A DNA stretch of 64,000 bases, taken from the NCBI GenBank assembly GCA_021234155.1, contig JAJEKV010000072.1:5935676-5999675 (forward strand). Reading direction: 5' to 3'. Position numbers and translations under genes: made by a program. Source of the stretch: Isoetes taiwanensis (lineage: Eukaryota > Streptophyta > Lycopodiopsida > Isoetales > Isoetaceae). Of this stretch, positions 21,367 through 31,851 are shown piece by piece (positions within the stretch are counted from its first letter, which is position 1; the number at the start of each line of letters is the position of its first letter). Under the pieces are notes generated by a model. That model saw only the letters and a list, made by a program, of their open reading frames with translations. It was not told the DNA's origin and searched no databases.

Positions 21367-21824
21367 TTACATGCCTCGGAAGTAATTTGTCAAGGCAATA
21401 TCCTGCCTCATTATTGTCACTCTCTTGGAATGCGGCACATTTCACCACGATCTTGAAGAACGACCATGTGATTCTCAGCGGCCTCGTGCAGAGCATCAAG
21501 GGCATCTGCAGTGAATCGAGTCACCTCTTCTGGCATTGGAAAACTGTAACCAGCTCTCCGGTACCTTGCACCATCCCTCTTCATCTTACTATATCTCTCC
21601 TGAACCACCTCCTTACATATTCTAGCCATTGTGAGCTTCGGAAGCACCCACTCCGCGTAGTTACGGAAGTCTGCGGATTTCGCGCATCCATCTTAACTTT
21701 TGATTAAGCGGTGGCCCTTCTTATTCAACTTAGGAGGGCCTTTCTGAAGAACCTGTTTCCGCGGTTTGCCAGGCTTAGTCTTCCTCTTACGTCTCTTTGG
21801 ATTAAGCGACTTCTGGCTGCTCAT
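21367..21824 (-). pseudogene. Divergent histone H3-like gene
   Basis: The ATG at 21824 starts a very basic tail (MSSQKSLNPKRRKRKTKPGK, PRKQVLQKG). After an in-frame TAA (21693-21695) the same frame gives NYAEWVLPKLTMARICKEVV, corresponding to the H3 alpha-N/alpha-1 region (LPFQRLVREIA). RFTADALDALHEAAENHMV follows, corresponding to alpha-2 (RFQSSAVLALQEASEAYLV). A one-base slip after GEMCRIP (stop at 21417) leads into KRVTIMRQDIALTNYFRGM, ending at 21367 and corresponding to the H3 end (KRVTIMPKDIQLARRIRGE). About 150 codons against 136 for canonical H3. Intronless. Plant H3 is almost invariant, so this divergence rules out a recent pseudogene of host H3. Host CENH3 or an endogenised viral histone are the alternatives; the flanking H2B-like gene favours the latter. 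Confidence 0.8.
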
Positions 21825-21839
21825 CAACGGGGAACCACT

Positions 21840-22257
21840 CGCATCCGGTATTTTCACGGTTTCGGGCACAACCGATCCGCGGTGCTACCGGTGCCTCTTG
21901 TAGAGCGATATTTTCTTCTATTTGAGCTGTCCACGGGGACACGGATAGGGACACCCTCATACATAACATTCAGGGGTTCAAAACTGCACGAACAGCAATA
22001 GGAAGCGTTACGGGCGGGCACATCACGCCAGCGGGAACATCACGGACATGCACATCCCGATGGTCATCCTCATGGGGCTTAGCATTCTCATTGTCGGCTC
22101 CAAGCAAGTCCCCCTGGTTTATCTCCACCAATCCAACTTCCGGCTCTCTGAGGAAGTCCGGTTATGTAATCTATCTCATTAGCAACCGGAGAATGTGTTA
22201 GGAGTTGGCGTCAAAGAAGCCATCAACTGGGCCACCACGACGAAGGAATGGAGTGCC
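21840..22257. other. Gap between the two histone-like genes, no recognised gene
   Basis: The minus strand has open, acidic, unassigned frames (PDFLREPEVGLVEINQGDLL, then ENAKPHEDDHRDVHVRD). I looked for H2A and H4 motifs (acidic patch helix, GVKRISGLIYEE-like, AGLQFPV-like) and did not find them. It may be a third decayed gene. Confidence 0.35.
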
Positions 22258-22686
22258 TCAAGCAAGTTGTCGGCTCCCATCGAAGGAACAGGCAGCGTGG
22301 GTATGCGGTGCAACTACCACATCGGCGTTAACGGCGATGCAATCATCGAACACGGGAACTCCATGATGACGGTACACTGCCGCGAAGGTTCCTTCTCCGA
22401 CTAAATGGCGAAGAGAACGGGTAAACACGCCTTGGCCGGAAGGTATGTCTCTAAAAATCTCCCTGCGTCATTGGCAACATTACGAACTCTGGCGTCGGAC
22501 ACTGCTTGATGGATGTTTTCCGGCCGGGAAGGCGGTGCTCTGATTACGGTTGTTAGAAAACCGACATAGTTAGTGGTATTTGCCCCCTGTTGTCTTCACC
22601 ATGATGTGTGCGCCTGGGCGGCGCCTTCTCTTACGTTCTTTGGTTGTTGGGATTGTTAGATCCGGCATTACGCTATTACGTGCCAT
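22258..22686 (-). pseudogene. Divergent histone H2B-like gene
   Basis: The ATG at 22686 starts a basic tail (MARNSVMPDLTIPTTKERKR, RRRPGAHIM). A frame slip near 22570 leads into YVGFLTTVIR, corresponding to H2B alpha-1 (YSIYVYKVLK), then IHQAV and NVANDAGRFLETYL, corresponding to H2B RIAGEASRLAHY. A second slip gives TRSLRHLVGEGTFAAVY, corresponding to the H2B C-terminal helix (LAKHAVSEGTKAVTKY). Total about 143 codons, the usual H2B size. The middle helix seems about seven residues short. The match is weaker than for the H3-like gene; the NVANDAGR segment alone could also fit H2A. It is on the same strand as, and 434 bases upstream of, the H3-like gene. Confidence 0.6.
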
Positions 22687-22855
22687 TGTCTACGGCTGTA
22701 ATGCAACAAATGAGTGGACAAGATTGATAAATATGCAATGTAATGACTTAGAACAAATATCAAAAGCGGACAACATCGATAACAAAGATAATTATATAAA
22801 GAGTACCGATTTGCTACGTGTGAAAGCGGCAAAAGATACCCACGAAACCAAATGC

Positions 22856-23000
22856 TTTTCGCATGCCGTGGCCCGCGGTCGCGAATAGCGGTTAATCTAT
22901 AACTAATTCCCAACTTCATTCGCGCAGTGGTCACGGTGCGAATACTTGTCATTCGACAATTGAATACCAACTAAGTTCGCCACGCGTGCCCACATTTGCC
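22856..23000. repeat. Palindrome array 5 (three units, decayed)
   Basis: Units at 22856-22886 (GCATGCCGTGGCCCGCGGTC), 22919-22942 (CGCGCAGTGGTCACGGTGCG) and a remnant at about 22975-23000. Centres are about 60 and 57 bases apart. This array lies upstream of the H2B-like start, so it may belong to a now unreadable plus-strand gene ending here. Confidence 0.75.
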
Positions 23001-23241
23001 AACCTAACATATTTGAAACATTATAGTTGCACATCATGGTCAATAGTTATACATTAATATGAATTTATTCATACAATTGATTCCCAGTATATCTTCTACC
23101 CTGTCGATCCTTGTGGATCATGCGCCTTTAACTTGTCTGCTGCACTAGAGCTACACCATATCTGTTTCTTTTTTCCTGCTCAACTTTTCTCCTCAATATT
23201 CTAGCCAACGTAGGTGTCTTGTTTAGCTTTATCTTTTTTCT

Positions 23242-25852
23242 TTAGCTTGCGGATAATCCTTCTATAGAACCATTGGCACATCTGTTGCAATGAGTTACCA
23301 CCGCGAACCTCGATATTGTGTGAACTGAAAAAGCATTCTTGGCTTGCTTATGTGACTTCTCCATTCCTGCGTATTCCATATTCCCAAGCTCCCGTACTCT
23401 TTGGCAAACCACAAGCCATGGGCGTGAAGTATATGAATGTAATGTGTGACATTGCATTCTCCCCATGCTTGTATAAACGACTTCGTGAATTCAGTTACTG
23501 CTACTCTGAATTCATCTAACTTTCCACCCACCATTTTCTTCTCTGCCATCAAAGTTACCCGAGTGCTTTCCGGATTCTCGCCACGCTTTAATTTTCTTTA
23601 GTTTTGCCCTCCCACGTGAAGTACGGTCATCTTCTGCTTCCAGCAAGTCCTTATACCCCTCCCACTTTCCAGTTGGCAATGATCCATTCTTACGTAATTT
23701 AGTACAAGGCAGAAATCTCTTCGCTTTCACCCCACCCATAGATGGTTTACAAGGAACCTTGCCTCCCTTCTTAGGATCTTGCAGGATTTTATAGTCACCA
23801 CCATGAAGACCAAGATCAGAAAGCACGTTCTCAACATCTTTCATACACTTTTCTCTGGCTGATTGTGGAGACTTATTCCAAGCAAAAAGAATGCTCATGT
23901 ACACCATCTTATCCACTATTCTTAGAAAGGCATGGAGAGTGCAAATATGTACTCTCTTTACTGGGAATTGCAAGTACGGGGATCAAAGTTTTGTCCTCCT
24001 TCTCTTGGCGTTGGTTGACATCCGGTCACATTCGAGAGTACTCATTCCCTTCCCTTATCATCTACCCTAGCATACAAACAAGTAAGGACATGCGTGGGTA
24101 GTCTTACGAACCATGTTTCATGTTATACATGCACTTGATGGTCTTTAGATCAGCAGCCCGGATGCCATTCAACCTCGTAATCTCCGTAGCGGGAACCACG
24201 AAGCTTCTCTCCGGAGCTCCATGAGCAAAGAATAATAGTAGGAATAGGTGTATGCGCTGAAAGACCCATCAAGAACACCATGATTTTTTTCTTCGGTGCT
24301 TGAAATATCCCTATCCACCAAATATGGTCCTCCTCGATTGAACAGAGAACTTCCCTTCCTCATTATCGAATTTGACAACATACTGTTCATTAATGTCAAA
24401 GAAACCCTCTCATACTTTTCACCTTTGATGGGTTCCATCTCATCCAACTTTATAGCAATTTGGAGTTTCCCTCCACATTCTTCCACTTTCATATCATAGA
24501 AGCCGAACTAATGGAAGAAGCATTTTAGAGAGATCCATCCAACAATTATTCTTCTCATTAAGAACAAATAGATCATTTCGGAGCCACCCTTCTTCTTACT
24601 TTTCCCGGTGATTAGTGATCCCAAGTGCGGATGTGGTGATCCGCACGCGTCTCTCCCAAATGTTCGTGGTACGCATTCCTCTTTGTTACGCTTGCTCGAC
24701 ATAACCGAGTCTTGGCGGTATGGTCTCGAATAATACCACTGTTGCTTGATACCATCCCCGCAAACATCTAAAGAGAGCAATGTAAGCTTGTCGACCGATA
24801 CCCACATTGTCACATAATTCTTGCATGTCATCAAGACTTTGACTCTTTCCCAATTCGGTAAGCACTGTTCAAAGAACACTTTTCTTAAATGGTTAGCTCC
24901 AAGAAGCTTCAACATATCTATAACATCATCTTTAGTTACAAGCTTTTTTCAACAAACTAGCCATATTACAAGGTTTTCTCTTCTTCTTTTTTTAACCATA
25001 GTAGGATCCACCCAGATTTTTAATAGCGTGGATTCTTCTTGAGATCCCCCACCACTAGGGGCAAGTATATTTAGGGCCTTCAGGTTCTTTTTCCTCTCCC
25101 TCATGCCCGGTGGTGTCATTTTCGATCTTTTTAACTTCCTCTCCGGTTTGTCATTGTCCTCGAGCATCTCTTCAATCCTTGTTTAAGTGACTCCACCTCC
25201 ATAAGCAACCTTTGATTGGAAGCTTGCGGTTCTTACGTATTCTTAGACTGTTGGTTAAGAAATAGTTACATTTGTTGGAGGTAATTACAATGTGCTACCA
25301 TATTGCAATGCACTCCACACAATTGATTGTACATTGTTCTCAAATGCACATCGGAATTACTTGAAATATTATTGCAATAGCCAAGCAGACCTTGATTACC
25401 CTTACAGGCAAAATGAATAAGCCCCGATGGAGAATGAAATTCGGGATGTCTTACGGTGATCGGATCGATGGGATCTGATTCCCCCACGCCCGAGATCAAT
25501 ATTCATTGCACCGGCTTCGAAGAGCATTCTCATCGACTGTTCCTTCCGATTATATTGATTTTTGTAGGGCAAGCGGTTCTTGGGCACCTCCACCGGAATT
25601 GGCCTTTCGGTTTACGTATTCAAAAAGAATTACTCATTGTCATTGGCGAAATTAATAGAAGCGAGTTACCTCGCCATAGATCGAATTGAGTCGCGTGATC
25701 GCTTTCCGAGCTCCACGGTCCGGTGACCAAATTGATGCAATTCTTCGCCAAAAATCTGAAGGAAAACTAGAGAATTCCGCCGGTTTGGCGAGGATTGACA
25801 TCAAAACTAAATTCGAAATGCCCTCCAAAGCTTTGGCGTCCAATTGAGGCAT
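23242..25852 (-). pseudogene. Decayed multi-exon gene of transposon type, family not named
   Basis: The minus strand shows a first exon MPQLDAKALEGISNLVLMSI to RKAITRLNSIYGE with a GTAACT donor near 25670. Later open blocks lie at 24949-25167, 24508-24915, 24169-24492 and 23512-23973 (ILFAWNKSPQSAREKCMKDV, SDLGLHGGDYKIL, CKPSMGGVKAKRFLP). At 23242-23552 comes THYIHILHAHGLWF, then KEYGSLGIWN and, after a frameshift, GMEKSHKQAKNAF. I recall similar 'HYIH...GSL..F..QG.EK.H' proteins as repetitive, unnamed families in ferns and invertebrates, which suggests a mobile-element protein, but I can assign no catalytic motif. Frame breaks between blocks indicate decay. Confidence 0.45.
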
Positions 25853-25859
25853 TCTTGAG

Positions 25860-26478
25860 GTGTCCCGCTCGAAGCTACTCCTTGTAGCTTCAGTTCGGTG
25901 GGAAGGTGGGGGGAGGAGGGATTTAGGCGTAATGAGTAAAACAACAAGTAATAATGACGTTTATCAGGTTCGGTTGCTCCAGGGCTGAGGTTCGGTTAAG
26001 GTTCGTGGGGGCTTTTTGCCCATACCTGCAGGTTCGGGTACCAACTAAAATCCAAATTTGGGAATGGCTTACAAGGGCGTTAATAGACTCCACCAAACCT
26101 CTAATGAGTACAAAGGCAGTTGCTGGGCACCCTTCCTGGCGACGAGCATCAGCCTGAAAACTTCAATGGCTCATGAAATAACCATTGTACACTACCCTTT
26201 TGTAATATATATGTATGATTACTTTGTGTTATCTTGAGTATTGAGTGATCTTGAGTGATGTCTCTAATCTTGAGTGTACAATTTTCTGTAATATATATCA
26301 AGCTTACTCTCCAATACTACAAGCATTGTCTCCAATACTAAAATACTCCAATACAGCAGTCCAATACTACAAACATTGTCTCACAAGCATTGTCTCCAAT
26401 ACAATGATCAAAATTTGAGACAAGTAAACAAGTAATACAGACCTATTAAAATGATAAAACAACTAGGTCAAAGCATAT
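25860..26478. other. No recognised gene; short direct repeats
   Basis: After a purine-rich stretch (GGTGGGGGGAGGAGG at about 25905) the region is AT-rich. At 26215-26400 the phrases TCTCCAATACTA, ACAAGCATTGTCTCC and ATCTTGAGTG recur several times. Nothing coding was recognised. Confidence 0.4.
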
Positions 26479-26757
26479 TCAACCTTCATATGGCAAACTG
26501 TCAAGGATCATCTGGTGAGTAGCCTGTTCAAGGGAAAATCTGTTGGTGCCAGGAATCTGATTCATCTCAAACTTGATAGCTGATACGTGATGACTGTACT
26601 GGAAGGTCGGGCCTTTGTCTTCAAGTAGCTCCCAACTACCATCGGGCTGGACAGCATAGTACAAACCAGCCCACACATGTTCATCGACATTGAAGGTCTG
26701 ACCCCAGCTGTCAAGGATATGCCTCGGCTTAACACATTTCACCACATAGAAATCTGC
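26479..26757 (-). pseudogene. Family D transposase-like gene copy 2, C-terminal exon part beyond element B
   Basis: The minus strand reads ADFYVVKCVKPRHILDSWGQ, then HVWAGLYYAVQPDGSWELLE and FQYSHHVSAIKFEMNQIPG. It joins in frame to the block ending VVAEEGNQEN at 31852 when element B and one ATT duplication are removed. It is the C-terminal region of the same protein. Confidence 0.65.
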
Positions 26758-26760
26758 ATT

Positions 26761-29700
26761 CACAAGGCACCCAAAGATTTAACTATCATAGATAACCACT
26801 ACAAAACCACTATGATAGTGGTTTTCCATGCAAAAATATTTTTCCTTAATAAAATCCACCTATTATAGTGGTTTTTAGAATGGAACTATGGTTTTGCATG
26901 CTAGTTTATACTCTTATGTGGTTAATTGAGACTGATGAAGGTTTTTATCCAGGTCTTTGCTACCAGTTTGACATGTCATGGTGGTTAATTATGCAATTTG
27001 CAACATTGAGAGTAAGAAAGACATGCTTAATAGTTTTTTTATACGTGTAGATGGTTTTGGGAGTGGTTTTAACTGGCAATACTTCAATGTTTATATATAT
27101 ATGGTTTAACAAAGTCCTTTTCTTTGTGATTTTTCATTTGGATTCTTTAAACAAGCATGGCTTGCCAAAATGTTAGTGGTTCTTCACTGAAAATACTATA
27201 ATGTCTCTAGACATAGTTTAACAATGTCTTTTTATTTGAGTTTTTTCATCGTAATTTTTTAAGCTAACATGAGTTGCCGAATTGTTAGTGGCTTTTAACA
27301 TGGTTTGGTGGTTGAGTTTTTCACTGTCCTGTTGAGAAAGAATGCTAGTGGTTTTTTGTTAAGGAAGACATGGTTAGTACATGGTTTTACATCTAATTTC
27401 CTAGAGTAATATGATTCTAAACTTGTTAATGGTTTTTAACATGGTTTTGTTGGTCGATCTTTGTAATGTAGTAGCTAACATGGTCTATGGTCGAGTTTTT
27501 TTTTATGGTATTTTATAGTGGTATTATCCAAATCTTAACGAGCATATTTTTGAGGTATTAAGTACACCATTGATTCCCTACATACTAATATCAAGGATGT
27601 TGAGGGAAGAGAGTTATGAATCAATATGTCATTCATATCATCATTTGTTGTACTTGAATTCATTGCTAATAATCGTCACCTAAGTGAGCAGTGTGTGTGA
27701 ATATCAACCACTGGTTCAATAATAAAAAGGCATTTAGGTCTGATTGTGTCTAACTATGAACCATTGATTCAATGATAACAATACATAGGTACTCAATAAT
27801 GTTCGACGTGGGTCTGTCAAGTTTGAGATAATGACATACATTTGCTCCGGAGGGGGAGGAAGCCATAAATAGTTTCTATGCATGAAAATAATTCAAACAA
27901 AATTTGCCTTTTTCAACAAGATCATCATGTTGAAGTAGTTATGAAATACTTGTACTTCACTGAGTGATCCACTTAGTTATGCCATAACACACTTATGGCC
28001 TTCGAGTCTAGGCATATTAAACAGTATATTCCCTCTCACACAATCTGGGCCAGAAAACTTTTTAGGAAACTGATGTGGAGGATTGAATGCTAATTACCTT
28101 AACATTCAGCTATTTTCCCATTGAGTGTGGTGTTAGATTGATTTATTTTACCCTGCAACATATGTACGCTGAGGAGCAAAAATTAAGCCTCAAAACCACA
28201 TAGTCAGTGTGAAGACATCAAACTGATTTTGTAGTTGTGGATTTGCATTCATTATCTTTGGGTATTATTATTTTAAATGTTAAAGTTTGTTTCTTCTAGA
28301 TCATTTGTGATATTGGGAACGAAATGAATGAAAGTAACTTGGGGTTAAATAAACGAAAGCCATATCTGTTGCCACATGTATGTTTGAATCACAAATATAT
28401 GCGCAGCTTGAGACTGGATAACAAGTCCCTTCTACGAGGACCCAATTCAGAAGGATCCATACATCACATCGACTTGTTTGTCCTCTTCTTCTGTGGACGA
28501 ACTAGCAGTGGCTGACACTGATCACAACCCTCAGCTAGCATGCGCAAAAGAATCGCATATCAAACTCAGCCTTTCCAGTTTGCATCATAGCATAGATACT
28601 GCCAGACATATCATGAGTATACCACATGGCTTGCCAATGTCCAAGTCACGGCCGCCTTTTACAGTTTGCGATAGATTTGCAAACAATGTAGAGCTCCATC
28701 TGTCAAGAACATTCTGCAATAACATGGAGTACCCAAAAACTTGAGATGGACTCCACATAACATTTCCGATGTAAGGACATAACAATAAATGTTCAATAAA
28801 TGCAGTAGCGATTTCAGTTGCTGAAATTCAATTTGAGAGAGATGGAGGGAGAGAACATTAATTTTACAGTATATAATGTGCGAAATGATAATTTGTTGTT
28901 TCTTGTGGCAAGGACTTCTAGATAATGGTATGCTGCTTCTCTGCTGCTTCTATGGGTATGCTCATTGTTAGATTCAAAACATTTCAATATCGATCAATAC
29001 AAGTCTGATAAGTACCACGAAAGCTTGAAGATGAAGTAATAGGGTACACTTGGCCGTAAGAACCGGTGACGGAGCATGTCTTTGTCCAGGCAGTATGATA
29101 TTCAAGCTCAAAATCTAGACTCTTCTTCTATACTAGAACCTCCTGCTTCCTTTAGCTCAGGAAAGAAATGGATTTTTGTGGGACGGCTTTATTGAAGTAG
29201 ATGTAAGACCTTTGAGTTTTTGGCTATAGCTATTCTTCAATTATAGAGGAACAAGGCGGTTAACATAGAGAACCCTAAGACTTAATTTAAGAACCCTAAA
29301 ATTTGACCTAGAGAACCGGTTGTGCGAAATGGGGGCACCCTACTTTCATTTCACAGTATTAGGTTTGCCATGTGTCGTCACAGAAATGCACGCCAGGCGA
29401 AAAAGGCGACTCTAGTGTTATGCTTTTACATTTATATATTTATTCATGTTAGGTTTCGATTTAGGGCAAGAAATTACGTTAGGGCAACCGATCTCCTCCT
29501 CAAAACGCACGGCAAGGAATCAGCCGGAACTCGGGCCGCACTGCTCCAGAGCTTCAAGTTTCCTCCAGGTCAAGGCTATGGCGTTTAGATGGTGTTGGTG
29601 TCGTTTGCAGGGCTTACAATAGGTAGATGGGTTTTTTTTTTTTTTTTTTTTTTTTTTTTGCAGGGATCCACAAAGCTTAGACCAATCGATTTTGGCTTTG

Positions 29701-31848
29701 GCAGAGGCCGAATTTATCATTCTAGCATCTTTTTTTGCTCTAATCTTTCATACTCAGGCTTTTCCACGTAATCGTTAACACATAGTATTCATATTAGTAT
29801 AAATGCACATGAAAGAATGGTTTTGATTAGATGCAAACGAATTGGATATGTAGACGGAAGAACTGACAGAACTGAGATTTAGACATAGAAGCCATTCCTT
29901 TTGCCCACAAATGATTTCTTTTAATATCTTTCTTGCAATTTCAAGCATTCACATAATATGATGCAGAGATCCAAAATATTTAAATACGCTGGCTTTGGGC
30001 TTCAAGAAACGAATTCAATCCCTATTACCAGGTCACATTTTGTTTCCTATTATGGTTTCGTCTGAAACAGCCAGTGCATATAAGGTAGTTTGAGTCATGT
30101 GTTCTATTAATGGCACACATTCATTTGCTTTTACCTTTTTGTTTGTCAACCATGGAGATGGTTCATTATTAAGGTAATCTACATAATTCAGTTTAGAACA
30201 TCTTATTGGAGTCAGTTTTGCATATATGAGTTCCTTTTCTTAGGTCTTCAATTGCATATCATCAATTGAATTAGCAACAAAGAGAGGTTTTCCTTTATCA
30301 TCAGCATACATTCTAGTTCATTATATGGAGTGTCTTGCATATTAGCTATACAGGTTTTTTGTTCATGACATGGCTTTCCTTCATGTGATTTATAGTGCAG
30401 CACCCAACATGTCCTAAGATTGTCTCTGGCCAGTAATCAAAGGTATGTGTGATTTCCTCTTCCAAACAAAAAACATTAAAGAGGTGCGAGCCTGGCAAGT
30501 TTTTAGCCTGCATGTATCTGTTGTACGTATTTCACTGCTTTTATTTCTATGGAAGATTTCCTTGCCAACTTTTTCCTTCTAAGTTAGTCTTGTATGCTTT
30601 ATCAGTATTTTCTTTCAATATTCCCTTTGTATGCTTTATCAGTATTTTTTTTCAGTATTCCCTCTATAGATTTAGCTGCTTGTATGCGTGTCAATAAAAT
30701 GTGGCACAATGATTGTCTAAGGTGTTGCAGATGTTTTGCACTAATTCGTTTTAGTTCATTTCCCGTAAGCTTTTGTCTTTATTTCATTGTCGGTTACTAC
30801 TCATCAAGCATGGTCTTGCCCTTGTCTTTTCTGTACTAGAAGTTGTGTTGGAGTTGTCGCGCTCGAAGCAGTAGATGCAAAGTTAAAGAATTCAGAGTTT
30901 CATAACTTAGTTCTTTCATTTGCTATTGACAAATGCAAATGCAAATTGGAGTTATGGTAGTAGTATTGGAGTTACAAATTGAAAGAGTAGCTTTTTAAAT
31001 GATTGTTGGGGAGCTTCAAAGCTGGATTTCTGAAGTGGCTTATTTAGGGTGCTATTTATATTTATTTGAACACATGGGGATAATGGTTTAACCAAGGTTC
31101 AAATCCTTGGAGCTCCTTTCATTTATTTGCAGTACAAAAATTACCATTTCTTATATTGGCAAAATATCCTATAATTACCAATAGTAAAAAACTATTCATG
31201 TTGTAACATGTTAAACTACTATGGTTTGAATTGAGAAACCGCTATCGGCTAGCAGTAAAAACCACTAAACCCTAGCACTAAGAACCACTAGATCCCAATA
31301 GTACCAAAAAAGTAACAATGCTTTGAACAATAAAGCACCAATTATATATAACCCTAACCTCATTAAAAACACCATTGCATTCTACTAAAGACCCTATATG
31401 GTTTAAATGAACAAAAACGGGAATGCTTTGGACTAGTAAACATATGCGGCCTATGTCATTTTAACATAATGCGAACCATACAAATTTATCATAATACTTA
31501 GCCATCCCAATTTAACACTTTAAGAACCACATTACATAACACTATATCAAACCGAGTCTCATTACCACCAAGCTATACCACATTAACAAACCATATACAT
31601 GAACCATGCCATTAAACAACGCTGATTAAACACGTTAAAAAACCATATAAATGAACACTATCAATGAACAATTGATTATTACTCTGTCAAAATACCATTT
31701 CAATAAAGCATCTAAAGAAAGCACATACTTTAGCCATGTAATGTTTTTAATGAAATTAACCCCCAAAGACGCATTGGTTTTTTGGAACAGTCTTCTATGT
31801 ATAACCAAGGAAAAAACCTATAATGGTTTTATTTTTGGGTGCCTTGTG
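26761..31848. mobile_element. Element B: 5.1-kb non-autonomous relative of element A, inverted
   Basis: The left end reads CACAAGGCACCCAAAGAT and the reverse complement of the right end reads CACAAGGCACCCAAAAAT. A perfect ATT target duplication flanks it (26758-26760 and 31849-31851). Its left subterminal region matches the right end of element A and its right end matches the left end of A, both as reverse complements, so the same family is inserted in opposite orientation. Subterminal AAACCACTA/TAGTGGTTT motifs are dense at 26761-27550 and 31200-31848. No transposase was recognised inside, and the interior does not obviously resemble that of A, so the two are probably different deletion or capture derivatives. 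It interrupts a family D coding exon. Confidence 0.8.
27551..31199. other. Interior of element B, no recognised gene
   Basis: Only short ORFs are present. A segment at 29380-29590 reads VRATDLLLKTHGKESAGTRA and ALLQSFKFPPGQGYG with a moderately coding-like character but no family match. A T-run of about 28 bases lies at about 29632-29659. At 30594-30660 the unit TATGCTTTATCAGTATTTT is duplicated. Confidence 0.4.
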
Positions 31849-31851
31849 ATT

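Noticed and set aside
21711-22001. Plus-strand ORF with hydrophobic stretches.
   Set aside because: Antisense to the basic tail of the H3-like gene; no independent support.
22195-22404. Plus-strand ORF (KEAINWATTTKEWSASSKLS...).
   Set aside because: It lies antisense to the end of the H2B-like gene, whose minus-strand frames show family similarity; the plus frame shows none.
29589-29771. ORF with a poly-Phe run.
   Set aside because: Produced by a T-run; not coding.
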